Program-made: the position numbers and the translations under genes
Shown here: positions 24,633 through 38,240 of the stretch, piece after piece
Layout: the number at the start of each line of letters is the position of its first letter
Numbering within the stretch: the first letter of the stretch is position 1
Notes under the pieces: generated by a model
Databases searched by the model: none
Told to the model about the DNA's origin: nothing
What the model saw: only the letters and a program-made list of their open reading frames with translations
NCBI GenBank assembly: GCA_900660155.1
Contig: CABFPE010000202.1
Span: 665,090-729,089, forward strand
DNA length: 64,000 nucleotides
Direction of reading: 5' to 3'
Source of the DNA: Hofstenia miamia
Taxonomy: Eukaryota; Xenacoelomorpha; Acoela; Hofsteniidae

Positions 24633-26188
24633 CTATTACCATGGGTTAAAACCTACTATAAATTAGATCACAAAATAAGGAGGCCAATTTGTTATTTTAA
24701 GATTTTATTTTAGTTCTGAGATGAAAACAATAATTTATGTGATTATATTTCATAGACCTACTAAATACAGCTGCCTTATTTAAAAAGAGGCCTTTGTGGA
24801 AATTACAGCTTTTAATGATATTTTTATTTATTCATGTCAAAAATATTTTACATATACATGTCAACATTGTACTTGTAAATTTTATCAAATATTTAAATAA
24901 ACCATGATATTCATAGCAGTCAGTCTGCCGCTTAAGCAAAATTTAATATTCACTAAACACAAAATTTTTTCTCTTCAAATATTCCATAGGATTTAAAAGG
25001 AAACGATTCATTGAAATACACATTTGTACAAGTCATAATTATGACACATATGCAATTCTTCTTAAAATAATCTGTAGCTAAGAAATTTGGCCTAAATTAG
25101 GTAGTAATATTCTTTGCAATGCAGGTAGCTTTTCCCATTAAGCTACAAAAAAGAAAGGACGTTCAACACAGCATCACTCCAATTCAGTGATGGCTTGCAT
25201 AACCTGGGACAGAAGCGTTTTTAAGATAAATGAAATAAATCCGGTTAGAATGATTGCTATTATCAAGTATTTCTGCATTCATAAAATAGTTGAAGATAAT
25301 TCTATAATCAATATACCAGTTATTGAGAGGTCCAGGGCATCACAAAATATTGAACATATCAAAATCATCAATTAAAACAAGAATTGAATTTTTTTTAAAA
25401 AATCTACCTCATGCAAGAAAATCAAATATCAAACTCAGAAATTTCCGTGCTAGCACTAAATCGTCAACGCATTTGAAAAAAAAATGAATAGTAATATCAA
25501 AATGTTAAGGCTTCAAAAGACTAGAGAATTTGATATATTCATCATTAATGTAGATTTTTTTAGCAATCAAATTTGTATATTATACTTTGTACTTTCAGAT
25601 TATTCCAACATATCAAAACAGCTTTCATGAATCAGCGAGTAACAGACTAGAATTTTTTCCGGGAAATAGTCGCACTACAATTTTTAATTTAAGGAAACAG
25701 TTAGCATTGATAGTTCAATCCAAGTGGTAATGTCTAATAGAGGGCAGTATTGAGTACATATGTGATAAAGTGAAATATTATTTATTATGTATTATGTGGT
25801 AGAGGATAATTATGCATATGCTTTTTTNTTAAATATGAGAGACATTTAATACACAGCTCAATTGTAAGCCACGATTTTTATAAAGTACACTGTTCAAGTC
25901 AGTAAATAATATATTTTTGTAGTTAGAGCGACTCATGCAAAGACATGGAAGATTTGAATAAATAGAAGAAACAATATTTTGTGCTAAATTTAACAATATA
26001 AATAATATTCACAGTACAAAAGTGCGTCTAAAATATATATGCACACGCACACACACACATATATATATATATATGTATGTATATATATTAGGGTAATGAT
26101 TTTCCCCTTTTGCGGAAATTCCCAATTTTACAAAGTTTCATGAGATGACTAATTTAGAATATCCGTTGTTGGTAGTGATAGTTCTGTG
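24633..26188. other. Gene-free AT-rich sequence
   Basis: No gene recognised. A single N at 25828 lies in a T run. A CA/TA microsatellite occurs at about 26038-26090. Confidence 0.5.
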
Positions 26189-26504
26189 CAGGGTTTTCGA
26201 GTACTCGGGATGTTAAAAACTCGAGCTCGAATGAGTTCATAAAACTCGATGGGAAAAACTCTGAAAAAAATAATTAAAACTCGATCGAAAATCCACTTGA
26301 AAATACCGTAAAAATTATTTTAAATTTCAGTTTCTTAATCAATCGCAAAAGATTTTTTTTCAGCTTATGAAACTTGGAATTATTGTAGTTCAAAAAACTC
26401 GGAATTAGAAAAAATTCATTCGAACTCGGAAATTTCTATAAAATACTCGAAATGTAAAAACTCGAACTTAGACCGATTAACTCGAACCCCACCCGAAAAC
26501 CCAG
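26189..26504. repeat. hAT-type MITE rich in CTCGA, with 8-bp target duplication
   Basis: The element starts CAGGGTTTTCG and ends CGAAAACCCAG (inverse CTGGGTTTTCG). GTTCTGTG occurs directly outside both ends (26181-26188 and 26505-26512), the 8-bp duplication hAT transposases make. The body carries many AACTCGA and TCGAGTT words in both orientations, allowing extensive folding. It is non-coding, 316 bp. Confidence 0.8.
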
Positions 26505-26512
26505 GTTCTGTG

Positions 26513-29072
26513 ATTTGTAAAAAAACCTCCCCTTTAAATTCAAAAAATGCAAATTTTTATATTAGCAGTTACACAGATGTCATCAAACTATTTATATATA
26601 TTGACCATAGGTGACTCGTCTGTGTAAGCAAGGCAAGCAATGCTTGCTCAATAATTCTTTAATAGATTAATTTCATTCTTAATTGCATGAATTGATATCT
26701 ATACAAATGTACAAATCGTAAGTTGTTTGTTTTGCTTTAAAACAACATTCAAGAATCAAGTAATAATATGAATTGAACTAGGAAATAATTCGCATCTTTA
26801 TCCTACTGATTCCTTATACAATATTCTTAAATATAAAACGGTAGTAATTTGTTTTCTCTTTCCAAAATTTAGAAAATTTATAAGAATTTTGAATGAAAGA
26901 ATTTTTTCTACGAATGTGCATTCAAAAAATCAAATATATCGGTGATAGCTTAAGAGTGACATATTTTGAAATAAATTTTCTCCTCTAAATTTCTAATCTA
27001 AGACACTTGAAAAACTTTGTAATTTATCTCAAGTTTTCTATTAGCAACAAGCCTTCTATTGTAATCAACACAATTCTTATTCAATATTTTTAAACGCACG
27101 ATTTATTGACTTCCTTACCGAAAATTTTTAAATATTTGAAGTAATACAAACTATTGGATTTTGATGAGCGTCTAATTGTAAAGAAATTGTAAACAAATTA
27201 ATTCAAGATTAGAGGAGAAAAACCTACAAAAATCAATAGCAATTTTTCTTGAAAATGATTTATTAAAAGAACTGCAGGACTAATTCTATTTCTATAATAA
27301 TGTTACAGATAAATTTCTGATAAAAATCGCCTCTGGGATTTCATTTATAAATAAATGTTTTATGGTTTATTACTTAAACTAATTTGGATACAAAAAAATA
27401 TTTGCTTGCCGAACTTTGAAATGCATGAGCTGCCAATGATATTTACATATTTGCATAGATATTTCTACATGTAGCGTACTTGATAAATTCAACTATTCAT
27501 TTGAGCTTTAACTTTCATATATCCACTCTTCAGTGTCATAATTTTTTAATTAAATTTCAAAATTGCAAATGGAAAGGGTATAAGGAATGTTTATGCTATA
27601 AATTACTAAAAGAGAATTATTTTTCTCTACACCTATACAGCCAATACCAAGGTTGGCTAACACACTTATGTGCTCCGTGATTCAGTAGGTGAAGGGAATT
27701 TCGAACACAGGCTGTTGCAAAGTTAATTGATCCTAGTTTCAATACGAAACATTTCCTTTTTTTTTGGTATAATGATCTTTAAAAAATTCTTTCCTTTTTA
27801 TCACTTAGTAACTACAACCAAAAATTTATGCTCAATCATTACCAGGTCTGAATCATGCTCAACCCACTTAATTCCAAATTCAGTACGTATTTATGACACT
27901 TGTTAAAAATTTTTCTATAATTTCGCGGGATGCTAGACTAAAGTTAGGTATATTAGAAACTTCTAATAAAATCTACTCACTGAAATTGAAAATTCTAAAT
28001 GGGGTTTTTCAAGAGTGTATATACTAATGTATAATTTCAAAACGTTATTTATGTGAATTATATAGCATTCACTACAACTGTTGCGTAATACTATATTTTT
28101 TCAATTTCAACACATTTTTTCAATAGCTCAGTCGAACCCTAGCCCACCACAGGTCCATCTCCGAATTCAACTCTTGTTAATTGAAGAAAGATCAGGACTG
28201 AGTATCATTGTGTTAAAAGACATTGCTGTCGCAAAATAACTTTAGTTACATTTTGTACCTTGCTATAATATGAATTAATTACTTTTTCTCTGTTAGTTTT
28301 ATTAGCATTGATATGTAATTCACCATAGTTCACTACAAGTGAAAAATACAGAAAAGTGTTCAAATTATTTTCACTTTAGCAAAATATAACTTCATAAACA
28401 TTTCATTCAAAATGGCTACATTTCTCATTGCTAGTTTCGCTTTTGGCAATAATTAGAATGAAAATAATAGATAAAAAATCATAGCATAAGAACCAAGCAT
28501 AACACATAAAAAACTTTTTTAAAAGAAAAAACATCGTTGTAAGATTACAAACAAAATTACGAGTATTTCATACTTCTGTTAGTACTAAGAAGTGAATTGT
28601 TCTAGATAAATATATATTAAACGTTGCCAGAAATCATGATCACTAAGAGCAAATTTAGTTATGCCTTAGATGCCTTATGTATAAATTGTGATCTTTGTTT
28701 AATTTCTTTAGGTTTGGCATCTCAATATCAGGTGTGTGACAGAAGATAACAACAAAAAAGTGAATTGGGTCATCAAACAATGCAGTACACTCGCAGCAGT
28801 CAATACTGTACTAATTTACTAGAAAGGATTATAATGATTCTCGAATCGGGACTTGATTATATGCTTCAGCAAGATTCTCATCAGTTAATGCTCGTGAGAA
28901 CGTTTTTAATGACCCGTAAATAATTGCAAATTATTGGCAATTTTTCTTCTACGGTACTCAACATATTAATCGATTTCCAATCATTGAAATAATTGCAATA
29001 TCAAATAAATATTCCTCACCCTTACGAGAAGAACAAATGCTTAATATGTATGTATTATGATTGTTATATGCA
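26513..29072. other. Gene-free AT-rich sequence
   Basis: About 2.5 kb read on both strands with no gene, RNA or repeat family identified; open frames are short and biased only by composition. Confidence 0.5.
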
Positions 29073-29080
29073 TACATTTC

Positions 29081-29939
29081 CAGAGTGGCAAGAGGGTCAC
29101 ATATTTTGACCCACAACCCAACCCTACTGGTAGATAGTTTATCAATTACCCGACCCATGGTATATTGACCCACGACTCGACCCATGGGTCAGACAGTAAG
29201 CTTTTAACCCGAGTTGTATTTGCAAATGTAGTAGTAGTAGTAGTAGTAAGTAGTAGTAGTAGTAGTAAATAGATTTATTTCAAAAATTATAAAGAATAAT
29301 AAGTTATAGGATAGAAAATAAAATCAATAAAAATTCACACCTCTAACACTAGCACAATTCACACAAAAGCAAATCAATACTCTACGACAACTGCTTACAG
29401 CACTATAATTGGAAATAATATAATTCCAGAAGAGTGTTTTCAATTTCTTCTTAGTTAAAGTAGAATCTTTAAATAAGTTAATGTCTGTTTGCAGATGAAT
29501 ATAATCGGCCATTGTCACAATACGATTAAAATAATATTTTCTGGATCCGTTATTCATCACCTTAGAAAATTTGAATAGCAACTTATTGCTAGATCGTAGA
29601 CCAGGTCTATTGGGTAAGTAATATGTGATAAAGTTATATAGTTTAATATCATCGTATTAGTTCAATTTCTATGAAAGAAGAGTAGATCCAATAACTGCAA
29701 ATTTAAGGAAAGAGGTAATAGTTTCAATTTTAGTAGTCTTTCTTTATGATCTACACCTGACGTAATCCATGAAACAATGCGCCGAAAGAATTGTTCCAAT
29801 TGTATAGTATCCGTGGAGGAAAGTCTCCAGACTTGTGAAAAAAATAAGAGTTTATGACCCACATAAGAGCAAGTATTACCCACAACTCGGCTTTTCTTTG
29901 ACCCAAACTGCGGGTCGGGTCAACCCGTTTGCCACCCTG
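29081..29939. mobile_element. GGGTC hAT-type MITE interrupted by a LINE
   Basis: The left end CAGAGTGGCAAGAGGGTCAC and the right end CGGGTCAACCCGTTTGCCAC, closing with CCTG, form inverted repeats. TACATTTC flanks both sides (29073-29080 and 29940-29947), an exact 8-bp target duplication. The MITE body (29081-29221 and about 29886-29939) is full of GACCC/GGGTC words facing each other, with ACCCGAGTTGT left of the break and ACAACTCGG right of it. The middle is a LINE 3' fragment that inserted later. Confidence 0.8.
29222..29885 (-). mobile_element. 5'-truncated LINE with a TAC-repeat tail
   Basis: Minus-strand frames encode the end of a LINE reverse transcriptase ORF: QVWRLSS, QLEQFFRRIVSWI, DHKERLLKLKLLPLSLNLQL and then GLRSSNKLLFKFSKV and KYYFNRIV. 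At least one frameshift separates the two open parts. The 3' end runs into a trinucleotide repeat (GTAGTA on the plus strand, 29228-29268), a common LINE tail. It belongs with the copy in the robo intron. Confidence 0.75.
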
Positions 29940-29947
29940 TACATTTC

Positions 29948-30600
29948 ATGAGGAATGGAAGCATCTGTGCTCCGTTAAGAGGGGGTATCCCCCCCCTGTG
30001 TGCGCCTCTGATATTCTCAGAATATCCGTTGTAGACGAAAATAGGGAAGGCACATGCATGTAACTTTTCGATTCTTTAAGCACTGTGTTTCAGGACATCA
30101 CATTTATGGCATATGAAATCCATATTATGGATTATTTCGCTGTTTAATTACAATGGTATACTATATTGAATGGCATCAGAAATTCATTTTTCATAGAAAT
30201 TTGAAACTTTATTAAAACTCCTATCTTCATAGTTAATTTTTTTAGTTCATCATAATTAGGTACAGCAAATTTATGCCTTAGCTAGAAGTTCTGCATTTAA
30301 TCTGGAAAAGTTTTTTGAATTTTCGAGGTTGACTACATATTCTCTTCTCAATACTGCTCAATACTACTATATTAGTTTGAGATGATATGAATATTTTGGT
30401 ATAGGGGATGCTCAACAATGCAGATTTTGCAATCCCCATTTTTGTTGAGTTAAATGAAATGTTCCTCATATAATATTAGTGTTGCCATCGTACTGAATGA
30501 ACTCTTTTTAATACCATAATTTCAATATTCCGGATAATGTGATAATGAAAATTTCAACACTGGTACAAATCAAAAGGAAACCCATATATCCAGCGCCAGT
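29948..30600. other. Intergenic sequence
   Basis: A short GC-richer patch (GAGGGGGTATCCCCCCC near 29980) follows the MITE. No gene seen. Confidence 0.4.
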
Positions 30601-30607
30601 ATATGTA

Positions 30608-30640
<33 letters not shown>

Positions 30641-30643
<3 letters not shown>

Positions 30644-31771
30644 ATGTTAAAATTAGTAAATCAAAATACTTTGCAATAGTTTCAAGGATGGTGTCACATT
30701 ATGGGTATTACATTGCATTTTAGAATTTTGTTAAGTGTCAAAATCTCTTTGCATGGTTGGGTTGTTAAAATTTTTATTGTGTTCTACAATGACAGCCTCA
30801 TTTCCTGTGTAGAAGCCTTATTCATTTTCTATGATATTTATGTTTCTCACAAAGACTCTTTTCTAGTGGCCTTTATATCTTCATCAGTTGCAATAGATCA
30901 TGTCTACATTAAAATTTGTTTTCTCTTGTTTGATTTATGTTGGTGCATTTTTAGTGAAATTTTGTTTGCAGTTCTGCTGTTTTAGTTGGTATTGGTGTGG
31001 GCTTTTGAGCTAGATACAGTACTATCACATCTTTGTTAGTGTGGATACTAATTTGGATGTTGACTATAGTACTGATACTCTTGCTTTTAAGTATTTGTAT
31101 GTCATCTGTGGAATTGCATTCAAATTTTTAATGTATTTTTAGGGTAATCCCCTGTTTATGTATGAGAATGGATAATGTTTCAATCTCCTTGAGAGAGGTC
31201 TACTAAATTTGTAGAAGTATTCCATATTTGTGATGTAGATTATAATCTGTTAAATTTAAATGAGCATCACAAAAAGGACTTTCTATTGTTTGTGTATATA
31301 TGGTATTGTAATGATTCCTGAAATTAGTAATTATCTAAATAATTTTAATAGTAAATTGCAAACTAACACTGTATATATTGTGTGGATGACAAATATAAGT
31401 TTGTTAATAAACATGTTACACTCTTTTTATATATAAATTCTGTGTCTTTTTAATGCCTCCACTAAGCAAGAATTCTCATTTTCATTTTTTGTGCTTTCCT
31501 TTAGGCTATAACAACCAGCTTACCTTCTTAATTTTATAATATATTTATATATTATATAAAATTTTTATATTATATTATTATAATATTTTAATTATTATGT
31601 TTTATATTATATATATATATACATATTTATATAACATTTTTATTTAAAATTCAATTTCAAGATATCCAAATACTCATGAATAAATTATTTTGAAAATTCA
31701 CTTATCTGGTATACTATAATTTTCACCAATTTAGAATATCAAAAAAGGTTTCACAAATCCTTTTTTTATAT
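30641..31771. repeat. Left copy of the 1.13-kb direct repeat
   Basis: Matches 33976-35106 almost base for base, with one substitution noted (near 31171) and a difference in a TA run. Ends at the N at 31772. It holds a 94-codon open frame found identically in the other copy, but the frame looks AT-driven and is not called as a gene. Confidence 0.9.
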
Positions 31772-32349
31772 NTATATATATATATATATATATAATATAT
31801 ATATATAGCTTTTATAGTAGTCTAGTACTGCAATTCAATTGTTTTGCTTTATGCATAGAGTAGTATTTGACACACTGCGAGTCTTACAGGTTTGTATGTT
31901 CTGGTATTTATTTTATGTTGTGTGCTATGACTTTGCTGATGCTTTTTACTCCATAGTTGAAGATGTTTGTGTTTTTATCTAATATTTTTTGTAGCATTTT
32001 CCTTTTGATATGTTAGGTGAGATATGTTTCACTTGTTATTTGTGATGCATGTGTGTCAATTTTGTCATCTGCAGATCTTGTGAAAGTTGTGCTGCTCTTA
32101 GTGGGTGTGCATAGATAGTTATTTGATCTAGCTATATTGTTGTGAATTTGTCTAAGTTATTTAGAATTGTGCTTAATGTTACTATTTCAAATAATGAGTT
32201 TTGTCACAATGTTTAGTGATATCGTGTTAGTTTTGTCATTTATTTGGCAGTCATTGTGTTTTCAGAAGTTGCCTCCAAGGATGATTAAATAGTAGCTAAT
32301 TATTTGATGTGTTTAATACTATGAATTCTTGTTGGAATTTTATATATTG

Positions 32350-32560
32350 TATTGACAATTGCAAGGTTGGTATCTTTCCTTTGATATTTATGTAATCACC
32401 AGAGTCATCTATTAATATTGTGTTTACAGTATCTAGGGCATTTCTTTTTAACCCAATCTTTTCACAGCATTTATCAGAAATAATTGATGCTACTGCTCCA
32501 GTATTGATTGTGACATTAATTATGATTCTATTTTTGGTTTAGTGACGCCTTCCTTTCACA
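32350..32560 (-). pseudogene. Retropepsin (aspartic protease) remnant
   Basis: The minus strand reads INTGAVASIISDKCCEKIGL, the active-site D(S/T)GA-type loop of a retroelement protease with Asn in place of Asp, then YINIKGKIPTL and EFIVLNTS followed by a stop where the second conserved G-x-x-W region should be. This arrangement fits Gypsy-type pol. No reverse transcriptase or integrase is recognisable nearby, so the element is incomplete. Confidence 0.55.
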
Positions 32561-33975
32561 TGACCTTGTTGCTGCCCTGTCATGTCTCTAATGAGATACA
32601 TGGACTTAGTCACCTTAGTGTAAGCACATTCTTAATTGCATCAACAATCTTTATGTTATGTTAATTATATCATGATGTCTTATATGGAATGCTACAGAAG
32701 TGATCTCCCCAGATCAGCAGAACTATCCTCTGCTTCTGTAATTTGATTTCTGTTTTCCAGAGAGACCTTTATCTAATTATGTGCTCTGATTCTTCTCAAA
32801 GATGTTTTTGTAGAATTATGCATTAAGATATTTACTTAATAAATTATCATGATAGATTCTTCTTCAGTGTTTCATCCCTGAATTCTCTAAGGTATAATTT
32901 GCCTGAAAACTTAGCAGCCATGGATGAATGGTAGAATATGTAGAACCTATCAGATAAAATAAAACAAATTAAGCACAACATCTTAGAGATTAGAGTTGCC
33001 TTCTAGCATATATGATCTGCTTAAGTTAGTACAAAACTTTAGCTTTCAGCTTGATATTGTAATCTTAGAATTTAGTTTATTTGTTTAAATAACTATTTTT
33101 AGTGACTCCAAAAATGAATATCAAAGAAAATAAATGATCAAGGGTTCAGTAACTTCAAAAATACATTTTTTTTCAGTGCTTAAAATTTTATAAGAATTTA
33201 ATTAATGAAAGACAACAAAATATAATTTATCTAATCATTGGAATTAGATTTAATAAGGATTCTATATTTGATTGCAACCAGACATCAAATTCAGGATGAT
33301 TTCCTCTACATTTAGCTAAATAAAGTTATATGATATCATAAAATATTTTTGTAGACTAAGTAACAAGTCAGTTAAATGCAAAGATGAATCAATTAGCAAG
33401 CCTTTTGCATATAAACTCCTATGCCTAATAATTTTACTTAAGATAACTACAGAAAGCCCAGTTGGAACCATCCCTTCATGACATTAAGAATTAGTCTTTT
33501 TAATATTCCTGCTATCTTAAGAATATTTAGGGTTGCATTCGTTAATTATAGACAAGATTAAATGTAAGAAAAATTTATTATGAGTTGTATTACAAATTAA
33601 GAAAGCACTAGAGAAACTACAAAAATTGATTACTTTCAATTTAGGGGAAAAATAAGTGGTTGAAATTTATGTAAAAATATAAATTAATAGGAGTGTGGAG
33701 TAACTCCACTTTTCTTTATCACTTCACAAAATTCCTTTTGTCCAAATGTGCTTTCTCCAAATAGTGCTTCTGTTTGCAATGCAAAATCCAAATTTGTTCA
33801 AGTTAAAAATTTCAAACAAAAACCAATCTGGATTAATTTTATTTCATCATCAGAACTGGAGTTGCATGTTAGAATTTCTGTAGGAACAGAACTATGTTCA
33901 TTTTGTACTCAACTCATTGACAAAGGTATTTCAGATTTTTTTCAATTTACACACATAAGGTCATTTTATAAATGT

Positions 33976-34937
33976 ACAATGTTAAAATTAGTAAATCAAA
34001 ATACTTTGCAATAGTTTCAAGGATGGTGTCACATTATGGGTATTACATTGCATTTTAGAATTTTGTTAAGTGTCAAAATCTCTTTGCATGGTTGGGTTGT
34101 TAAAATTTTTATTGTGTTCTACAATGACAGCCTCATTTCCTGTGTAGAAGCCTTATTCATTTTCTATGATATTTATGTTTCTCACAAAGACTCTTTTCTA
34201 GTGGCCTTTATATCTTCATCAGTTGCAATAGATCATGTCTACATTAAAATTTGTTTTCTCTTGTTTGATTTATGTTGGTGCATTTTTAGTGAAATTTTGT
34301 TTGCAGTTCTGCTGTTTTAGTTGGTATTGGTGTGGGCTTTTGAGCTAGATACAGTACTATCACATCTTTGTTAGTGTGGATACTAATTTGGATGTTGACT
34401 ATAGTACTGATACTCTTGCTTTTAAGTATTTGTATGTCATCTGTGGAATTGCATTCAAATTTTTAATGTATTTTTAGGGTAATCCCCTGTTTATGTATGA
34501 AAATGGATAATGTTTCAATCTCCTTGAGAGAGGTCTACTAAATTTGTAGAAGTATTCCATATTTGTGATGTAGATTATAATCTGTTAAATTTAAATGAGC
34601 ATCACAAAAAGGACTTTCTATTGTTTGTGTATATATGGTATTGTAATGATTCCTGAAATTAGTAATTATCTAAATAATTTTAATAGTAAATTGCAAACTA
34701 ACACTGTATATATTGTGTGGATGACAAATATAAGTTTGTTAATAAACATGTTACACTCTTTTTATATATAAATTCTGTGTCTTTTTAATGCCTCCACTAA
34801 GCAAGAATTCTCATTTTCATTTTTTGTGCTTTCCTTTAGGCTATAACAACCAGCTTACCTTCTTAATTTTATAATATATTTATATATTATATAAAATTTT
34901 TATATTATATTATTATAATATTTTAATTATTATGTTT

Positions 34938-34968
<31 letters not shown>

Positions 34969-35106
34969 ACATTTTTATTTAAAATTCAATTTCAAGATAT
35001 CCAAATACTCATGAATAAATTATTTTGAAAATTCACTTATCTGGTATACTATAATTTTCACCAATTTAGAATATCAAAAAAGGTTTCACAAATCCTTTTT
35101 TTATAT
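33976..35106. repeat. Right copy of the 1.13-kb direct repeat
   Basis: Partner of 30641-31771 at a constant offset of 3335 bases. The following sequence (TTAAAAGGATC) differs from what follows the left copy. Confidence 0.9.
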
Positions 35107-38086
35107 TAAAAGGATCTAGTAATAAGAATAACAAAGTGAGTTTTATTTCCAAGCATCTGCTCACGGATTATTTATTACTAAAGTAGTTATTATGATGTTT
35201 TAGTGGTTGCTCAAACAACCAAAAGTATGAAACAACTATAAACAACATAAAAACAACCACAATTGTTATCTTGGTAGTAATCAATTTGGAGACCAAAATC
35301 AAACCTATTCTTTATAAGGGAAAGGGAGATTGATCCTAACTTTCATTGAGAGCTGCCAAAGTAATGTCTTAGTTATGATGTAACTTAAGTGCATACAAAT
35401 AGACAAGGTTCCCTACTAACTCATACTGGAACCAGCAGTACTAGCTAGTTCTTGATTGTTGACTTATCAGTAGCAGCATGTGGCATTTTCAAATATTAAA
35501 CTGATACATGAATAAATTTGCCCATAATTTTGAGGAAAATCAATGATAATTTAAATATGAAAATGTAACAATGAAATTAAGATCTCTTGAGCACTATATA
35601 AACCAAGCAGCAAATGTTTTAAACCAGGAACTAAAAATATTAAAGAGAAGAAGCTCATCTATTTTCTTGTGACTGACATAACAACAAATATAATAGGTTT
35701 TGCTGTGTTTGTGTTTGTTTTGTTTGTATATATTGTCAGTCCAAGGCACCCCAGTGCCAAGTAAAATGAAATTATGTTAAATTCATTTTGAAAGATAGTG
35801 ATTTTGAGTTCAAGAAGTTTGAAATAGGTATTAGAAAGTGAAATTTCAATAATCTTTGGGTTCTTAGTATAGGATCCTAGTAGGATATTTATGGTATGCT
35901 TTGATCACATTTATTCATTAAATCCACCTCTCTGGAAGTTTTAACAGAATAATGGTATATCTTTCTCATGGTTCACCTATTTCCCCATATCCTAGAAAAT
36001 AGATTGATTCTATCAATGTCCATGGCTTGCTGATTATTGATTAAAAATTTTTATGCAACCTGCACTTGTCAGAATTAAATACTTTAAATACCATTTGAAA
36101 ACAGTTTTCTTACACATTATAAAAAGCAAACAGAATTTGAATATGACCCAAAATAAATAAAATAATCAATTACAAACTTCAACAGTTTGAGAATTTTGTG
36201 TTGAAATGATCCTAATCTAATATCGTTATAGTTTCTTGATATATTAAACTCAAAATATGTACACAACATAAACTTTTCATGCAATTCAAGAATTTGCCAA
36301 TGGTTAAAATAATCAAGTAGGCATTTGTAAATATTTTAATAAAATCATAAAAAGGGTGGATCTTAGCATACTATATATTGTTTGATATAGCAGGTGAAAA
36401 TTGTCTTCAGCTTTAAAATTGTAGCTATGGCATTGAATGAGTGTATATAAAAAACCTCTAAGATTTGGAAATTTTTTACAAAGTAGGCTATTTTTAGTAG
36501 GCCATATAGCTTGTAGTAAGTACTATTTGATTAATAAATTTTAAAAAAAAATTTTCAATTTTGAAAATTTTTTTGGCATCTGCAAGTAAACTTCAAAAAT
36601 AGCTTAATTTTAAAAATTGGCCAGTGTGAAGATAGGTGATTGAAGTGAAATTTAATGTAGAGTGCTTAAACAGAGAAAGTTCATCTCATGGCTCACACCA
36701 CCTTTTGTAGGCACTACACACTATTGCATTAATTCTGAACACTTGTTTCTCAAAAGGTGTACTATTTCATGTTATTCCACATTTGAAGGCTTGCTCAGTT
36801 TTGATGAGATGTTGGTTTTGAATATTGTATATGTATTGTTTAAGAGAAAGGTGGATAGAGGCAATTTGGTCTGCCTTAGGATGAAAAAATTCTGATTGAA
36901 TAAATTGGAAATTGTGAATTCAATGCCAAGCAGCCAAAATTGAATTACAAATTGTAATTACTGCAGTATTATTTGTTTTTATTTGTTAATATTTTGCCAT
37001 TTTTGATAAACTAGCTGTCTACATCTACATGTACATTGTTTTGTAATACCATACTCTGTTTATTTTAATTCAAACTTGGGGTAATATATTAATATTGATT
37101 GCCATTAAATATTGTGTATTTTCAAAGCTGCCACCACTGTAACTTATATCTCATTTTTCAACAATTATGTTTGTTAGCTTATTAATAAACAATAGGTACA
37201 TTCATTACTCAAGCCTATTGCATAATATCATCACTTTGCAGTTGCAAATTTGATAGATGTTGGTGAAAAGAGAAGGTGTTTGAAAAATTATTTCTCAACA
37301 ATCTGTAGATATATGCTAGGGAGACTTCTCTGAATAGATCTTGCTAAAAGAACTAATCTCTTGTAGCTAACATTTCCTCAAGCTTCCAATAGCATCTCTT
37401 AACCAATCATGGGTACAATAATAAATAACATATCAAAAAGAGCTATATGAAATATAAGAACATAAAGTTGTGTTTATTGAACTTCTGTTACATGGTTTTG
37501 GATTTCTTAGCAGTATGAAATAATAATAAAATAATGGCTTGCTGAATAAAAATAGCTGCTCCCTAATAATATTAGAATGCAATAAAGGTTCTTATTCGTT
37601 ACTGCATGTTAATATAGAAAGACTAATCTAGATATTCACAAAATTGTCATAAAATTGCAAATATGGTCATGTGACACTAAAGTATGTAATATTGACATGC
37701 AGCATGACTTGAGTAAGCTACTGAGGCAAATTTTTTTACTACCTACTTTCATTAAACTGGCTTGCAGGAAAGTAAATATCATTAACTGCTTGCCAGTTTT
37801 TTATGAAGGTTAGCCACTTCAAATGCTTAGTATTTTGTTGTAGTGATTGTTGGACTTTGTTCATTGACATCATATTTGAAATGTCTCTTGGTGGAGAGGA
37901 AGTTGTGCTTTTTTGCAATTTTCATTAGATAAAAATGCAGATCACATGTTCAACTCACATGAATATTAATTTAATTTCTGATAAGTTGTCAAAATTTCAA
38001 TTTCTTATAGGAATGAGGTGGCAAGATTAGTCATAGTTACAAATTCAAGATTAAATCAAGAATAAAATGTGTACAATAAATATATA
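35107..38086. other. Gene-free AT-rich sequence
   Basis: About 3 kb with no recognisable coding region or repeat family. Poly-A/T palindromes near 36538-36575 are compositional. Confidence 0.5.
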
Positions 38087-38240
38087 TATATNNNNNNNNN
38101 NNNNNNNNNNNNNNNNNNNNNNNNNNNNNNNNNNNNNNNNNNNNNNNNNNNNNNNNNNNNNNNNNNNNNNNNNNNNNNNNNNNNNNNNNNNNNNNNNNNN
38201 NNNNNNNNNNNNNNNNATATATATATATATATATGTATAT
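38087..38240. other. Assembly gap inside a TA repeat
   Basis: 125 N (38092-38216) between (TA)n flanks, the same situation as at 16878. Confidence 0.95.

Larger units (their letters stand above)
30641..35106 (-). mobile_element. Possible LTR retrotransposon remnant with two 1.13-kb direct repeats
   Basis: Nearly identical direct repeats (30641-31771 and 33976-35106) flank 2.2 kb that contains a retropepsin remnant on the minus strand. If the repeats are LTRs, a TG...CA pair can be placed near their edges (TGTGAAACC to TTTTAACA, read on the minus strand). Against this, I see no matching target duplication or primer-binding site, the shared sequence extends past those edges, and a single N lies exactly at the end of the first repeat. 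An assembly duplication is the main alternative. Confidence 0.45.

Noticed and set aside
30701..30985. 94-codon open frame present in both 1.13-kb repeats (also 34036-34320)
   Set aside because: Identical because the repeats are identical; hydrophobic composition follows from T-rich DNA and no family is recognised.
33748..34014. 88-codon open frame with protein-like composition
   Set aside because: It runs into the direct repeat, has no recognised homologue and no convincing partner exons; kept as unassigned.
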